Notes: generated by a model not told the origin, from the sequence alone. 64,000 nucleotides of DNA from Odoribacter splanchnicus DSM 20712 (GCF_000190535.1 NC_015160.1:1674001-1738000); one strand, 5' to 3'; positions 27,301-36,393 are shown, numbered from the stretch's first letter. A program made the numbers and translations.

Positions 27301-27661
27301 TGCTCGTTATAATGCCATTGTAGGCCAGGTGAATAATATGTGGTTTCAAGAGGGTGATGAGGGAAAAATATATCACCGCCCATATTACTCTTCTTCGGCT
27401 GTGGATAACTTGAAATTGTATGCCAATAGTCGTACTATAGGAAAAAGCGATTATCTGAGACTGTCATCGTTGTCATTGCGGTATAGATTGCCGTACAAAT
27501 GGATAGAAAAAACAAAGAATGTGATTCAATATGCTTCTGTTGCATTTCAGGCATCTAATCTTTTTACCTGGACTCATTATAAGGAGTCGGACCCGGAATC
27601 CGGTTCGTTAGTAGGTACGCAACAACCGGTGTTTACATTGAAATTGAGTGTTAGTTTTTAA
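24350..27661 (+). CDS. SusC/RagA-family TonB-linked outer-membrane transporter with STN domain
   Basis: 1103 residues. It has a signal region (LWIVLLVLCCGSLFAQ) and an STN domain (about 30-95, KKLTIDLKNGSFAQLTDLI), which in this family receives or sends signals to an anti-sigma factor. A carboxypeptidase-like domain (GQVNDEAGMPLPGVNVFIKGTTVGTVTDMNGNYSL), the plug (VLDGQVISSDAFLTLNPNDIKEIKILKDAAACALYGIKAANGVLEI) and a large barrel ending in SVSF follow. With SusD 10 bp downstream it forms a lidded importer for oligosaccharides or peptides. The M16 protease and ChaN-like genes in the same operon favour peptides or heme over glycans. No sigma/anti-sigma pair lies upstream, which is odd for an STN protein. 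Codon use (many TTG) differs from the GC-richer flanks. Confidence 0.93.
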   Translation: MEGNNVFRRMLWIVLLVLCCGSLFAQQKKLTIDLKNGSFAQLTDLIKKQSKYTFFFNNAMLSNLKRLTIQVNEVSIDSVLNLALKGSELTYKIKDNTVILYSRDAPEAGNKTVKIEGQVNDEAGMPLPGVNVFIKGTTVGTVTDMNGNYSLVVPEVMGMEVMFTFIGKQTREVKYSGTRFMNVVLKDSYNEMEEVQVRARANVNEIDVRAKTGVVSEVDVRRMNNKPVMDMALALQGMAPGLIVTNKGDLGSKPEIRIRGTSSLREGDAANEPLYVLDGQVISSDAFLTLNPNDIKEIKILKDAAACALYGIKAANGVLEITSQRGTAGKMVYSYSFSGGVTLRGRRGVKMMDSKEKLELERRLGNTATPGYRYSEDYYRRYHANDPNLAALIAQGKQKLDSLANINTDWFKELLRNNFYQEHNLSAKGGSEQTSFYASLNYSQQGGRIPGNDIKRVTARLSVDQEITSKLYASLSVNGGYSVTNTPNGTTYSPTDLIYQLNPYETKDVNAELVSFPGRTYADLFNQYSEKTSDKRAGISGSLNYSGIKGLEIAAVAGVDYVLSENLGITPPTAYSELTSGADERERGILTKDKNTKMNLSSNVRVTYNKMFGKHDLTLGANFDYYSDHVDNLGITGYGLSKKMQSPSGVNQSIEGNRKPSFTSRNEKTAQLGIGVLAGYSWNGIYDLFGTYKSDASSVLPSDKRWNSAWAVGGGWTLSNYSFLRNNGTLTELKLKASYGCTASLQGVSPSSAVATFQYSEDTYGNDQLLSLVGLYNADLKPEQTIDIDAGITLGLWNRVTLNAGWYRRRTKDALLDVPIPASNGFTTLRRNIGILENNGIEGELFVKMVDRPKWRMSGRLSMAYNQNKVVDLYHTDRLFTSEESIVPDFEVGKSYDMIYGPISLGIDPMTGLPVFKGGDGREISAIERLTRDDIVALGHSTPPYSGSFFYSLSYGNFDLDVDFYFVFGGKKAYSFSYVRGFDNARYNAIVGQVNNMWFQEGDEGKIYHRPYYSSSAVDNLKLYANSRTIGKSDYLRLSSLSLRYRLPYKWIEKTKNVIQYASVAFQASNLFTWTHYKESDPESGSLVGTQQPVFTLKLSVSF

Positions 27662-27671
27662 TATATGAGTT

Positions 27672-29051
27672 ATGAAATGGAGAATGTTTATATGTGCAAT
27701 TTGCTTTTTGATAGGAGGTTGCTCGCTTAATATACCATTGGAAGATCAGTTTTCTGATCCTGATGCTATTACGGATGTATTGTCTGCCCGTTCATTGTTG
27801 GCTTCTGCCTATAAAGCTATGCCACAGCAGATATTTCAGTTGTCAGTCTTGTCAGATGATTTTTGTCCTTCCCAACATTTGAATAAAGATATGTCTTTAC
27901 AGGGACTTTATAATTGGAGGGAAGTGGAGATGACAGAATTGGCAGGAACGTTGTGGGCAGGGTATTATGCGGTGATAGCGGAGGTGAATGCTTTGTTGGC
28001 ACGCATTGATGCAGTGGTGACCTTGGATGAGACTGAAAAATTGGAAAAGATGCGGATTGTCTGTGAGGCAAAAGCTTTGAAATCATGGTGTTATTTTGAT
28101 TTATTGCGCTTGTTTGCTCCCCGTTATGAAGGAAATGAAAATAAAGACGGCATTATTTTGAAAAAACGGGTAGAGTTGGATTTCTTGCCTCGATCTTCTG
28201 TAAAAGAGTGTGTGACGGAAATTCGTACTTTATTGAATGAGGCAAGAAATGTTGATAATACACAGAAGAATGTCTACTGGTTGTCGGATAAGGCGGTGGC
28301 ATATTTACAAGTGGAATTGGAGTTGTATGCCGGAAATTATCCTGCAGTGTTGGAATTGACAAAGGATTTGGAAACAGAATATCCGGAAAGTGTGTTAGGG
28401 GCAGATGTTTATAAGTATTTGTGGAGTAGTGAAAACTCAGATGCCCGTATTTTTGGCAAGTATCAGTTGGAACAGATTTATATGGACATCCGTTTTGATA
28501 CCTTTGAAAAAGGTGATTATCTGGTGCTGTCGCAGAATGTTGACTATGAAGAAGAGGATATCCGGAAAGAATGGTCTGAGATTCCGTTTGTGATGCCTGA
28601 TGCAAAAAATGTTCGTCTGTTGGGAAAATATAATAAGATGAACAGGGATAAGGTAGCAAGTAAGTATGTGAATGTAGCAAGAGCCGCCGGAATGTGGCTG
28701 ATGCGGGTGGAGGCTTTGGCTCGTTCAGGGAAAGAGGGAGATGCTGTAGCTTTGGCAAATCGTATGTTGAAGCAGAGAGGTGCTACGGAATGGAGCACAA
28801 ATATTGCTGGAAATGAATTGATAAGCAAGATATTGATAGAAAGACAAAAAGAGTATGTCGGTGAAGGCATCCGTTTTTTTGATATGAAAAGATGTGGTCT
28901 TTCTGCTATTCGGTATGGTACTTATGGTGATAAAGTAATGGGTATCGTTAAGGCGGATGATTACCGTTGGACGTTGCCTATTCCGGCAGGAGAGTACCGT
29001 TACAATACATCTGTGGAACAGAATGATGGATGGCCTAAACTGTCCGTGTAA
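27672..29051 (+). CDS. SusD/RagB-family surface lipoprotein
   Basis: 459 residues. It has a lipoprotein signal MKWRMFICAICFLIGGC. SusD-like features are SDPDAITDVLSARSLLASAYKAMP near the start, WAGYYAVIAEVNALLARID and AKALKSWCYFDLLRLFAPRY in the TPR part. The C-terminal LIERQKEYVGEGIRFFDMKR and YRWTLPIPAGEYRYN are also typical. It would be the surface lid that binds substrate for the SusC-like pore encoded 10 bp upstream. It shares the TTG-rich codon use of the operon. Confidence 0.93.
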   Translation: MKWRMFICAICFLIGGCSLNIPLEDQFSDPDAITDVLSARSLLASAYKAMPQQIFQLSVLSDDFCPSQHLNKDMSLQGLYNWREVEMTELAGTLWAGYYAVIAEVNALLARIDAVVTLDETEKLEKMRIVCEAKALKSWCYFDLLRLFAPRYEGNENKDGIILKKRVELDFLPRSSVKECVTEIRTLLNEARNVDNTQKNVYWLSDKAVAYLQVELELYAGNYPAVLELTKDLETEYPESVLGADVYKYLWSSENSDARIFGKYQLEQIYMDIRFDTFEKGDYLVLSQNVDYEEEDIRKEWSEIPFVMPDAKNVRLLGKYNKMNRDKVASKYVNVARAAGMWLMRVEALARSGKEGDAVALANRMLKQRGATEWSTNIAGNELISKILIERQKEYVGEGIRFFDMKRCGLSAIRYGTYGDKVMGIVKADDYRWTLPIPAGEYRYNTSVEQNDGWPKLSV

Positions 29052-29063
29052 GAGATATTAATT

Positions 29064-30296
29064 ATGAACCATATAAAAACAAAAATTATGAAGACAATAA
29101 GTAAATTAAAAAGTGTGCTGGTGTTAATGGTCTTCGCGGCAGCTATTTTCAGCTGTTCTGATTCGAATGAAACGGATTATACCGGAGTTAATTCGATCTA
29201 TGTCAAAACTAGTGAGGCCCCTGTAATGATCGCTTCGGATTCAACACCTTTAAAAGGGTCGCTTACATTTACACGTGCTTATGACCAGCCGGTGGCGTTG
29301 GAGATGACAGTAAAATATCAGACGGAAGGTGTGAAAGATTTAGTAACGATACGTCCTGCTGTGGTTACCTTGCCTGCCGGTTCGCGTAGCGTTGATTTTG
29401 AAGTTGTTTCCAATAAAAAAGAGATAAGCGAGGCGGTGTTGATTGAAATCAGTGTCAAAGAGCCCCTTCCACAAAATGACATGCAGGTGAAAGAAACATT
29501 GCGTGTAAATGTGAAACCTTATTTGACTGCAGAGGATTTGACAATGGAACAGCAGGCTTTGTTGGAAGGCTATAAGAATAAGGGGGTGGATTTGACGAAG
29601 TGGATTGGCGTAATTCCTGTGAAGGTGACGGTGGATGTGCCGCCAACTGAAGGATTGGCTTCTTTGGTAGATGGAATGAAAAAAACATATGAAAGCAAAA
29701 GTGTTATCACTTTGAGTGAATATGCAACTGTTGATCAGCCGATATTGAAGATAACTGAGAATCCGATGGGATTGACGGAGTTCTTGTATGATATCTTGCG
29801 TAAGGAAACGGTTTGTAATGATGAATATTGGTATGGAGAATATGCAGGTAAGTATTATCAGAAGATGATGGATTTGATTGGACTAACAAAAGATAGTCAA
29901 GAAACATTCTCTGTATCATTAGACAGCATTCGGGTGAATATGCCGCAGAATGGTGAGTCGAATGTTGAATTTTTGGGAAGAGTCCTGGATAAGTATAAGG
30001 AATCGGTATCTGTGGTACCTTTTGTATATAATTATAGTGCCTGGAATCGTTTGAAAGAAAAAGTTGATGCAGGAGATGAAACAGCTATTGAATGTGTGGG
30101 CTATGGTGCAACTGTCAATCCGGTGGTTTACTTGGTAAATTCTTCTATTGATTCTGATTCTTGGAAAGACTCCAGCAGATGGGTAGAACCGAAGGGAACT
30201 TTGAAGGGTAAGAAATTGACATTTCAATTTAATTTTGATCATTATAGTGCAACAGGATATACTAAGATTTCTGTAGAATATACTTTGCCTGAATAA
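29064..30296 (+). CDS. Surface lipoprotein of SusC/D operon (DUF4929-like or similar)
   Basis: 410 residues from 29064; a start at 29088 gives a cleaner lipoprotein signal MKTISKLKSVLVLMVFAAAIFSC. Residues about 40-140 look like a beta-sandwich (DUF1735- or Calx-beta-like: GSLTFTRAYDQPVALEMTVKY, TLPAGSRSVDFEVVS). The remainder is of a type I associate with DUF4929, but I am not sure. It sits third in the operon, where SusC/D systems usually carry an extra binding lipoprotein. The IS at 30319 separates it from the M16 gene that once followed closely. Confidence 0.7.
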   Translation: MNHIKTKIMKTISKLKSVLVLMVFAAAIFSCSDSNETDYTGVNSIYVKTSEAPVMIASDSTPLKGSLTFTRAYDQPVALEMTVKYQTEGVKDLVTIRPAVVTLPAGSRSVDFEVVSNKKEISEAVLIEISVKEPLPQNDMQVKETLRVNVKPYLTAEDLTMEQQALLEGYKNKGVDLTKWIGVIPVKVTVDVPPTEGLASLVDGMKKTYESKSVITLSEYATVDQPILKITENPMGLTEFLYDILRKETVCNDEYWYGEYAGKYYQKMMDLIGLTKDSQETFSVSLDSIRVNMPQNGESNVEFLGRVLDKYKESVSVVPFVYNYSAWNRLKEKVDAGDETAIECVGYGATVNPVVYLVNSSIDSDSWKDSSRWVEPKGTLKGKKLTFQFNFDHYSATGYTKISVEYTLPE

Positions 30297-30318
30297 TAAA
30301 ACTTGATTACGATGAAGT

Positions 30319-31787
30319 AATACTTCGGTAAATTTTTACCGAAAAATTAAAAGTTAAACAATAGAACCGGCAAAAGTCGGTTCGAAAACATTAAAGAGGT
30401 CATTGATATGTTGTCAAAAACGAATGGTTAAGCATGAAGAAATGTGCTGAAAAAATGGGCTAACCTGCTGATAACAAAGGTGAAAAGTATTGCATAATTC
30501 GTTGATTTTTTTAGTAAATTAGAAGTTAACTACTCATCTAATTATGGCTAAAGAAACACTCCTTATGCAATACCAATCCGAGTGCCTGTCGGCTCTCAAA
30601 TCAGTCGTGAATATACACAAACCTTTTGAAAAAACGTTCATGGACACCATGAAATTATTCATGGCCATCCCGGATCGTATAAACTTCCTCCAATTGGGCA
30701 GGTATGGATGTTTTTCGGAACAGACCTACCGTAACCTTTTTGAAAATGAAACTTTCGACTGGTTTGCGTTCAACGCCTCTATCATCGGCAAGCATCTCAC
30801 AGGCAAAAGAAAAGCCATCGCCATCGATCCTTCCTATATCCCCAAGTCCGGTCATAAGACACCTTGGATCGGTTACTTCTGGTCAGGCTGTGCCGGGGAT
30901 TATAAGCGAGGATTAGAAATCATGGGCATCGGTGTCATTGACATCGACAACCATGAATGCATGACTTTAGGTTCCATTCAGACACCGGACTGTAAGACCT
31001 TGGATAATATGGGTAAGAACCTGGTTGACTGGTATAGCAGCTATCTTATCAGTAGAAAAGACAAGCTACAGAGCATATCCGGAACGGTGGTTGCAGACGC
31101 ATTCTTTTCCAAGGAAACTTTCATAACGCCTATGTGTGAGAGTGATTTCCATGTCATCAGCCGCTTTAGGAACGACGTAGTCCTGTACTATCCGACATTG
31201 GAAAAGAAAACAGGAAAACGTGGTCATCCCAAGTGGTTTGACGGCAGGATTGACTTTGCCAATCTGGATCTGACCCGGTGCAAGGAATACGAGGTGAACA
31301 AGGGAAAACTATACGGATTGAGGGTATATGCAAAAGCTCTCAAAAGGTATGTTTCCTTGGCCGTCCGGTATCCGATGGACGGGAGGACAGACAAGTGGCA
31401 GCTTTATTTCTCTACAGATGATTCCATGGATGGACGCGAAGTCCTGGATTATTACAGAACCAGGTTCCAATTGGAATTTTGCTTTAGAGATGGAAAGCAG
31501 CATGCTGGAATTACCAACTGTCAGTCAACTGACTTCAGAAAGTTGGATTTTCACTTCAATGCATCGCTTGCTGCTGTCAACTTGACCGAAGCGGCATGTA
31601 AGAGGCTCGGAATAGCCTATTCCATATCCTCTTGCAAGTCATTCATACACAATGCGTATATGCTTGAACGATTTATTTGCGTGTTTGGGATTAACCCAGA
31701 CATGCAAGTTATTGACAAATTTTTCAAAGAACTCATTTTATTTACTGCCAGAGCCGCTTAGGCTTGGCGAATTTTTAACGAACTATT
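30319..31787 (+). mobile_element. IS4-type insertion sequence, 1469 bp, with 8-bp target duplication
   Basis: GATGAAGT occurs at 30311-30318 and again at 31788-31795, directly outside imperfect terminal repeats. The left end begins AATACTTCGGTAAA (30319) and the right end, read inward, begins AATAGTTCGTTAAA (31787). One intact transposase gene lies inside. Before insertion, the ATG of the M16 protease gene was about 18 bp after the stop of the lipoprotein gene; the duplication now contains that ATG. A small hairpin (TTCGGTAAA/TTTACCGAA, 30324-30343) lies at the left end. Confidence 0.85.
30544..31761 (+). CDS. IS4-type DDE transposase
   Basis: 405 residues and intact. The first Asp of the DDE triad lies in KAIAIDPSYIPKSG, the second in GTVVADAFFSKETF. 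The YREK-like motif with the Glu is YYRTRFQLEFCFRDGKQHAGI, which places it in the IS4/IS1634-like group. It is the only gene in the element at 30319-31787, on the same strand as the operon it interrupts. The clean ends and intact frame suggest a recent insertion. Confidence 0.88.
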   Translation: MAKETLLMQYQSECLSALKSVVNIHKPFEKTFMDTMKLFMAIPDRINFLQLGRYGCFSEQTYRNLFENETFDWFAFNASIIGKHLTGKRKAIAIDPSYIPKSGHKTPWIGYFWSGCAGDYKRGLEIMGIGVIDIDNHECMTLGSIQTPDCKTLDNMGKNLVDWYSSYLISRKDKLQSISGTVVADAFFSKETFITPMCESDFHVISRFRNDVVLYYPTLEKKTGKRGHPKWFDGRIDFANLDLTRCKEYEVNKGKLYGLRVYAKALKRYVSLAVRYPMDGRTDKWQLYFSTDDSMDGREVLDYYRTRFQLEFCFRDGKQHAGITNCQSTDFRKLDFHFNASLAAVNLTEAACKRLGIAYSISSCKSFIHNAYMLERFICVFGINPDMQVIDKFFKELILFTARAA

Positions 31788-31788
31788 G

Positions 31789-34608
31789 ATGAAGTATTGT
31801 TTGACTATTATTTTATTGTGCATTTCTTTGCTGGCTGTGTATGCGCAAAGAAATACACCGGCAAACGATTTGATAGCGTTGCCGGAAGGTACTGTATATA
31901 AACAGTTGCCTAATGGTTTGCATTATGTTGTTAAACAGAATGATATACCGGGACGGAAAGTGGAGTTTCGTTTGATTTTACGTGCAGGCTCTATCTTACA
32001 GACAGATAATGAGGGTGGATTGGCTCATTTCTTAGAACATATGGCATTTAATGGTACGAAGAATTTTCCGGATAAGGGGATTGTGGAATATCTGGAGTCG
32101 TTGGGAGTGAAATATGGATTCGGAATAAATGCTTTTACCGGTTTTGACCGTACAATCTATATGTTTTCCATGCCGACAGACAGACCGGAGGAATTGGATA
32201 AGGGATTGCTGATATTGAAGGATTGGTTGACCGGTATTGAGATGAATCCAGACCAAGTGGAGAGGGAGAAAGGTGTGATTTTGGAAGAGGCCCGCGGATA
32301 TGATACAGGAGATCTTTTTTATGATTTGAAAGTGGGCAAGACCCGTTACAGTCAGAGAATGCCTTTGGGAACAGCAGAGGAGATAAAGAGTATGACTGCA
32401 GATAAATTAAATGGTTTTTATCGGAAATGGTATGTTCCGGAATTGGCAACGGTGGTTGTAATAGGGGATTTGAAGGTTGCTGAAATGGAACAGAAGATTA
32501 AGAAACTGTTTGGGGATATTCCGTCCGGTAAATTGAAGGGATATAAGCAGTATCCGTTGGATTATAAGGAAAGTATTGTTTGTCAAAAGCTTAAGGATAC
32601 GCTTATCAATCGTTCAACCTTGGAGTTGATTATACCCAAGGTGACAAAGGTTCAAGCTACTTATGGAGACCGAGTGCAGAAAATGAAGGAGCGGTTGTTA
32701 GTGGCTGCCATTAATGCCCGTTTTACTGCTTTGAATATGCGTGTGTCTCTATCAGATGATTGGTATCTGAGCGATAAAGACCATTTGGTGTTGTCTGTGA
32801 GCGGTGATAATGATAAGGAGATTAAATGTAGAGTGACAGAGGCTGTCAATGTCTTGAAACAAATTCGAGAACAAGGCTTTTACGAACAGGAATTAGCACG
32901 TTTGAAGGAGAATGCTGTGCAGAAACTCAGCCGTATCTATGCTGTGAAAAGTTCAGATCAATGGTGTGAAGATTTTACAGATTTGGCGATTTCTGGCGAA
33001 CGTTATGTGACTGATACGCTACACAACGCTTGGTTGGCTGCTCAATTGAACCGTGTTGAAAGTAGAGAGTTGCAGAAGTTGGTATCTCAATGGTTTGCCG
33101 GTTGGAAAAAAATCCGGGCTGCATACCATTATAATCCAGGACGGGCTGCTGAATTATCTGAAGAGGATATTCTGGTTGCTTTGAAGGAGGGTGAAAAAAA
33201 TCCATATAAAGAGTATGAATATGTGGCAAAAGAACGAGAAGAACGGGAACAAGTGGAAATTCCTGATTTCTTGACACGTAAGTTTACTCAAGCTCATTTG
33301 TCCGTGGCTTCTGAACGAAAAATAGAAGGTTTGGAGGTGAAGGAGATTTGTCTGACTAACGGTGCTCGTATAATTCTTAAATGTACGAAGGATGGGGAAC
33401 GACAAATTACGTTAACAGCCTTTGCTAAAGGTGGTGCGTCTGTATTGCCTCCGGAAAAATATTCTCAGTTGGAAGGAGTGGCCGGTTATATGGAAATGGG
33501 TGGTATTGAGAAGATGGATTATGATGCTTACAATGAAATGTTGAGTCAGGAAAGTATGGCTTTTTCTGTGACTTTCGAACCTTATTGGCATGGTTGGATG
33601 GCAATGGCTCCCGCTGATAAAGCAACGGAGTTGTGTCGATTGGTTTATGAGAAGTGTTTTTATCCTGAAAAACGATATGACGATTTTGAAGAGGTGAAAA
33701 AAGAGATGTTGGAAAATATGGGAGAGGAAACTGTGTTGTCAAAGATGCTAAAGAATGCTCCGGATAGACAGATGTCTGCCAGAATTGATGAGTTGATGGG
33801 AAATGCACTGGTAAATGGTTCGATGGCTGACAGTCGTGAAGAGGTTGAGGCGATGAATTTGGATAGTATTGCTGATTTTTATCGCCAAATATATACGAAT
33901 CCTAATGGACTGGTATGTGTGGCTTGTGGCAATTTTGATATGGCAGAAGTAGAAAGGGATTTAGTGGCTATGTTGAGTATGTTCCCGGCTCAGGAAAAAC
34001 CGAATGATTGGGTGTTGCCCGATTTTACTTATCCCAAAGGCGGTTTCAGAGAGATATTTCCTAATGCTAATGAAGGACAGACTATTTTTGATTATCTGTA
34101 TTATGGCTCTTATGAAGCAAGTTTGCGTAATTCATTGATGTTGAAGTTAGTGAGGGATGTTGTACGCAACCGTCTGCTTAGTGTTTTGAGAGAGCAGGAG
34201 TCATTACTTTATTCTCCTTATATGTTGTTGTATCATAAAGGTTTGCCGAGAGCCGGGTATTATTTTGATATCAATGCTTCTGTCGATACGAAGAATATGG
34301 GTAAGGTGGATAAGTTGTTGAAGGAAATTATCCGTGATGTACAGGAAAATGAAATTGATGCCGAGGAGTTGGCTGCGCTACAGCGTTCTTTTGTAGTGAC
34401 ACGTAGAGAAGTGGTGAATGACTATACAACTGCCGAGTGGAAGAAATATTTGACAGGAGCTTTGCGGGATGGTGAAACATTGGATGATTTGGCGCAGTAT
34501 GATGAGATATTGTATTCTATTACACCAGCTGATTTAAAGGAGGCTTGCTGCAAGTATTTGAATATGGAGAATAGTGGTCTCCTGATGATGCAAGGAGAGG
34601 ATAAATGA
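31789..34608 (+). CDS. M16-family zinc metallopeptidase (exported, two-domain)
   Basis: 939 residues from the ATG at 31789, which lies within the IS target duplication. Signal peptide MKYCLTIILLCISLLAVYAQ. The inverted zinc motif HxxEH is GGLAHFLEHMAFNGTKNFP near residue 80, with the distal Glu in EKGVILEEARG. A second M16 domain (from about residue 520, EVKEICLTNGARIILK) lacks the zinc motif, as is usual. It would cut peptides in the periplasm or at the surface. Its operon position after a RagA/RagB-like pair suggests processing of imported or captured protein, possibly hemoprotein. The ChaN-like gene is 30 bp downstream. The IS may have replaced or disrupted read-through from the susC promoter. 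Confidence 0.92.
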   Translation: MKYCLTIILLCISLLAVYAQRNTPANDLIALPEGTVYKQLPNGLHYVVKQNDIPGRKVEFRLILRAGSILQTDNEGGLAHFLEHMAFNGTKNFPDKGIVEYLESLGVKYGFGINAFTGFDRTIYMFSMPTDRPEELDKGLLILKDWLTGIEMNPDQVEREKGVILEEARGYDTGDLFYDLKVGKTRYSQRMPLGTAEEIKSMTADKLNGFYRKWYVPELATVVVIGDLKVAEMEQKIKKLFGDIPSGKLKGYKQYPLDYKESIVCQKLKDTLINRSTLELIIPKVTKVQATYGDRVQKMKERLLVAAINARFTALNMRVSLSDDWYLSDKDHLVLSVSGDNDKEIKCRVTEAVNVLKQIREQGFYEQELARLKENAVQKLSRIYAVKSSDQWCEDFTDLAISGERYVTDTLHNAWLAAQLNRVESRELQKLVSQWFAGWKKIRAAYHYNPGRAAELSEEDILVALKEGEKNPYKEYEYVAKEREEREQVEIPDFLTRKFTQAHLSVASERKIEGLEVKEICLTNGARIILKCTKDGERQITLTAFAKGGASVLPPEKYSQLEGVAGYMEMGGIEKMDYDAYNEMLSQESMAFSVTFEPYWHGWMAMAPADKATELCRLVYEKCFYPEKRYDDFEEVKKEMLENMGEETVLSKMLKNAPDRQMSARIDELMGNALVNGSMADSREEVEAMNLDSIADFYRQIYTNPNGLVCVACGNFDMAEVERDLVAMLSMFPAQEKPNDWVLPDFTYPKGGFREIFPNANEGQTIFDYLYYGSYEASLRNSLMLKLVRDVVRNRLLSVLREQESLLYSPYMLLYHKGLPRAGYYFDINASVDTKNMGKVDKLLKEIIRDVQENEIDAEELAALQRSFVVTRREVVNDYTTAEWKKYLTGALRDGETLDDLAQYDEILYSITPADLKEACCKYLNMENSGLLMMQGEDK

Positions 34609-34638
34609 TTGATTAAATGAAAATAAAAAGTAGATGAT

Positions 34639-35511
34639 ATGAAAATTTTTCAAAGTATTTTATGTATAATGTTGTTGGGTATCTCCGTTGCAAGTTGGGG
34701 ACAGGAGAAGAAAGCTTATCGTTTGTTTGATGCTAATGGTAAGGAAGTGGGGTATCGGGAGATGATGAAAGTGTTGAAAAATCAAGATGTCGTATTTTTA
34801 GGAGAGGTGCATAATTGTGCGATTGCCCATTGGATGGAATATGAGATTGTGAAGGATTTGTGTGAGGTGCACAAAGGAAAGTTGGCTATTGGATTGGAAA
34901 TGTTGGAAGCAGACAATCAGTTGGTTTTGGACGAATATGTAGGAAGATTGATATCTTCTGACCGTTTTGAAGAGGAGGCGCGTCTGTGGCCTAATTATCA
35001 GACGGATTATGCAGCTGTTGTGGGATTAGGCAGGGAATATGGATTGAAGGTTGTTGCAACAAATGTTCCGCGCCGGTATGCGAATATGGTGAAAAATGGT
35101 GGTTTTGAGGCTTTGGATAAATTGTCTGCAGAAGCAAAAGGGTATATTGCTCCTCTACCAATTGATTATGTTCCTGATGAGGAAGCTGCCGGAATGTTCG
35201 GCATGATGATGATTGGGAGTGGAAAAAAATCAAATCCTGAAAATGTGGCTAAAGCACAAGCGTTGAAAGATGCTACTATGGGGTGGTTCATCGCCCAGAA
35301 TCTGAAATCTAAATTTGTGCATTTGAATGGTAATTATCATTCAGATTTTAAGAAAGGTATTATTACTTATTTGAAGAAATATCGTCCTAATTTGAAAATT
35401 GCCACTGTATGTTCGGTGCGGCAGGACGAGATAGATAAGTTGGGTGAAGAGAATGAGGGACGTGCAGATTTTTATATTTGTGTTCCTACTGACATGACAA
35501 TGACTTATTAA
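34639..35511 (+). CDS. ChaN/Tiki-family heme-binding-like exported protein, second copy
   Basis: 290 residues, signal peptide ending near VASWGQ. It is a close paralogue of the protein at 4832-5704: both share KKAYRLFDA-like starts, GEVHNCAIAHWMEYEIV, ARLWPNYQTDY, ATNVPRRYANMV, IAPLPI.YV and end FYICVPTDMTMTY. It is the last gene of the SusC/SusD/lipoprotein/M16 operon. Its stop codon overlaps by two bases the stop of the truncated integrase read from the other strand, so it sits right at an island junction. It has TTG-rich codon use, unlike its hmu-linked twin. Heme or iron binding is inferred from the family. Confidence 0.85.
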   Translation: MKIFQSILCIMLLGISVASWGQEKKAYRLFDANGKEVGYREMMKVLKNQDVVFLGEVHNCAIAHWMEYEIVKDLCEVHKGKLAIGLEMLEADNQLVLDEYVGRLISSDRFEEEARLWPNYQTDYAAVVGLGREYGLKVVATNVPRRYANMVKNGGFEALDKLSAEAKGYIAPLPIDYVPDEEAAGMFGMMMIGSGKKSNPENVAKAQALKDATMGWFIAQNLKSKFVHLNGNYHSDFKKGIITYLKKYRPNLKIATVCSVRQDEIDKLGEENEGRADFYICVPTDMTMTY

Positions 35512-36329
35512 ACAATACGATTTTGTCGGTTGATATTCTCCATTGTCAGATTGGCAATATCTACAAATGGGATGCCTGCACATAAATAGGAAAACTTGAA
35601 AATGTCACGGGTTAGCTGACGTATATAGGTTGCGTTGACTGTTTCCGTTGTGATTATTCTCATGATTTCTTCTTTAGATAGGGAACGTTTCCTTGTCTTT
35701 GTATTGAATCTGTTGATGTTAAAGGCTTTAAATGGATAAGATTTGGCGGATGTTGCTTTGGCTTCTATTGCTTTATTATATGCACTTCGCAAGGTTCGGA
35801 ACTGTAAACTGATAGTAGTCTCTTTGTTCTTGTTACTTCGTTGCCATTTTTCATATCGTTTCAGCCAATCAACATCAATATCACTGAATAAGATGTTTAG
35901 TTTATTGTGCGTAAAGGCTTTGAGTGAGTTTAATGAGTTAGTATAAATAGATTTATTTCCTGTTTTTCCTGCATCTTTGAAGTTTTGGATCAGTTCCTTA
36001 TAGAAATCGATAACGGTTTTAGGTTCATACTTCGCTTTTTTATTTTCAACCAATGACGATGCCGTATAGTCTTTTTGCTCCGCATTAAGTTCAAGTATTT
36101 CTTTTTGGTATTCGGCTTTCTTGTCAAGAATGATTTTATTTATCAGGTCTTTATTGGGACATTTCGGTTTAGGTTCATTCTTGGTAAAGTCCCAAAGTTG
36201 GGGATGAATGGATAAACCGATGCTTACCAGTTTTCTTTTGCCGTCTTTGTGAATTCGTAACATTAATGGACTTTCACCGTTTGATAGTGTCTTGTATTTA
36301 TAGCAAATAACTGAAATAGAGGCTTTCAT
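35508..36329 (-). pseudogene. Tyrosine-recombinase integrase, truncated before the catalytic domain
   Basis: 273 residues from MKASISVICYKYKTL (ATG at 36329). It has the Bacteroidota-type arm-binding start (GESPLMLRIHKDGKRKLVSIGLSIHPQLWDF) and the core-binding SAM-like domain (VIDFYKELIQNF, SLKAFTHNKLNILFSDIDVDWLKRYEKW). It then begins the catalytic domain (RSLSKEEIMRI, DIFKFSYLCAGIPFVDIANLTMENINRQNRIV) and stops. The Arg...His-x-x-Arg...Tyr residues that should follow are missing, so it cannot recombine DNA. It ends exactly where the ChaN-like gene ends. It lies next to the 3' end of tRNA-Gly, a common integration site. This is probably the relic of the element that brought in the AT-rich operon. 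Confidence 0.85.
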
Positions 36330-36393
36330 ACTAAAAAAAATGGTTGATGTCTCGGTTGACGTTGACAGCCCCAAACCACGAAAAACCACAAAA

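Noticed and set aside
30319..30343. Terminator after the lipoprotein gene
   Set aside because: The TTCGGTAAA/TTTACCGAA hairpin is followed by A-rich sequence and lies inside the IS left end.
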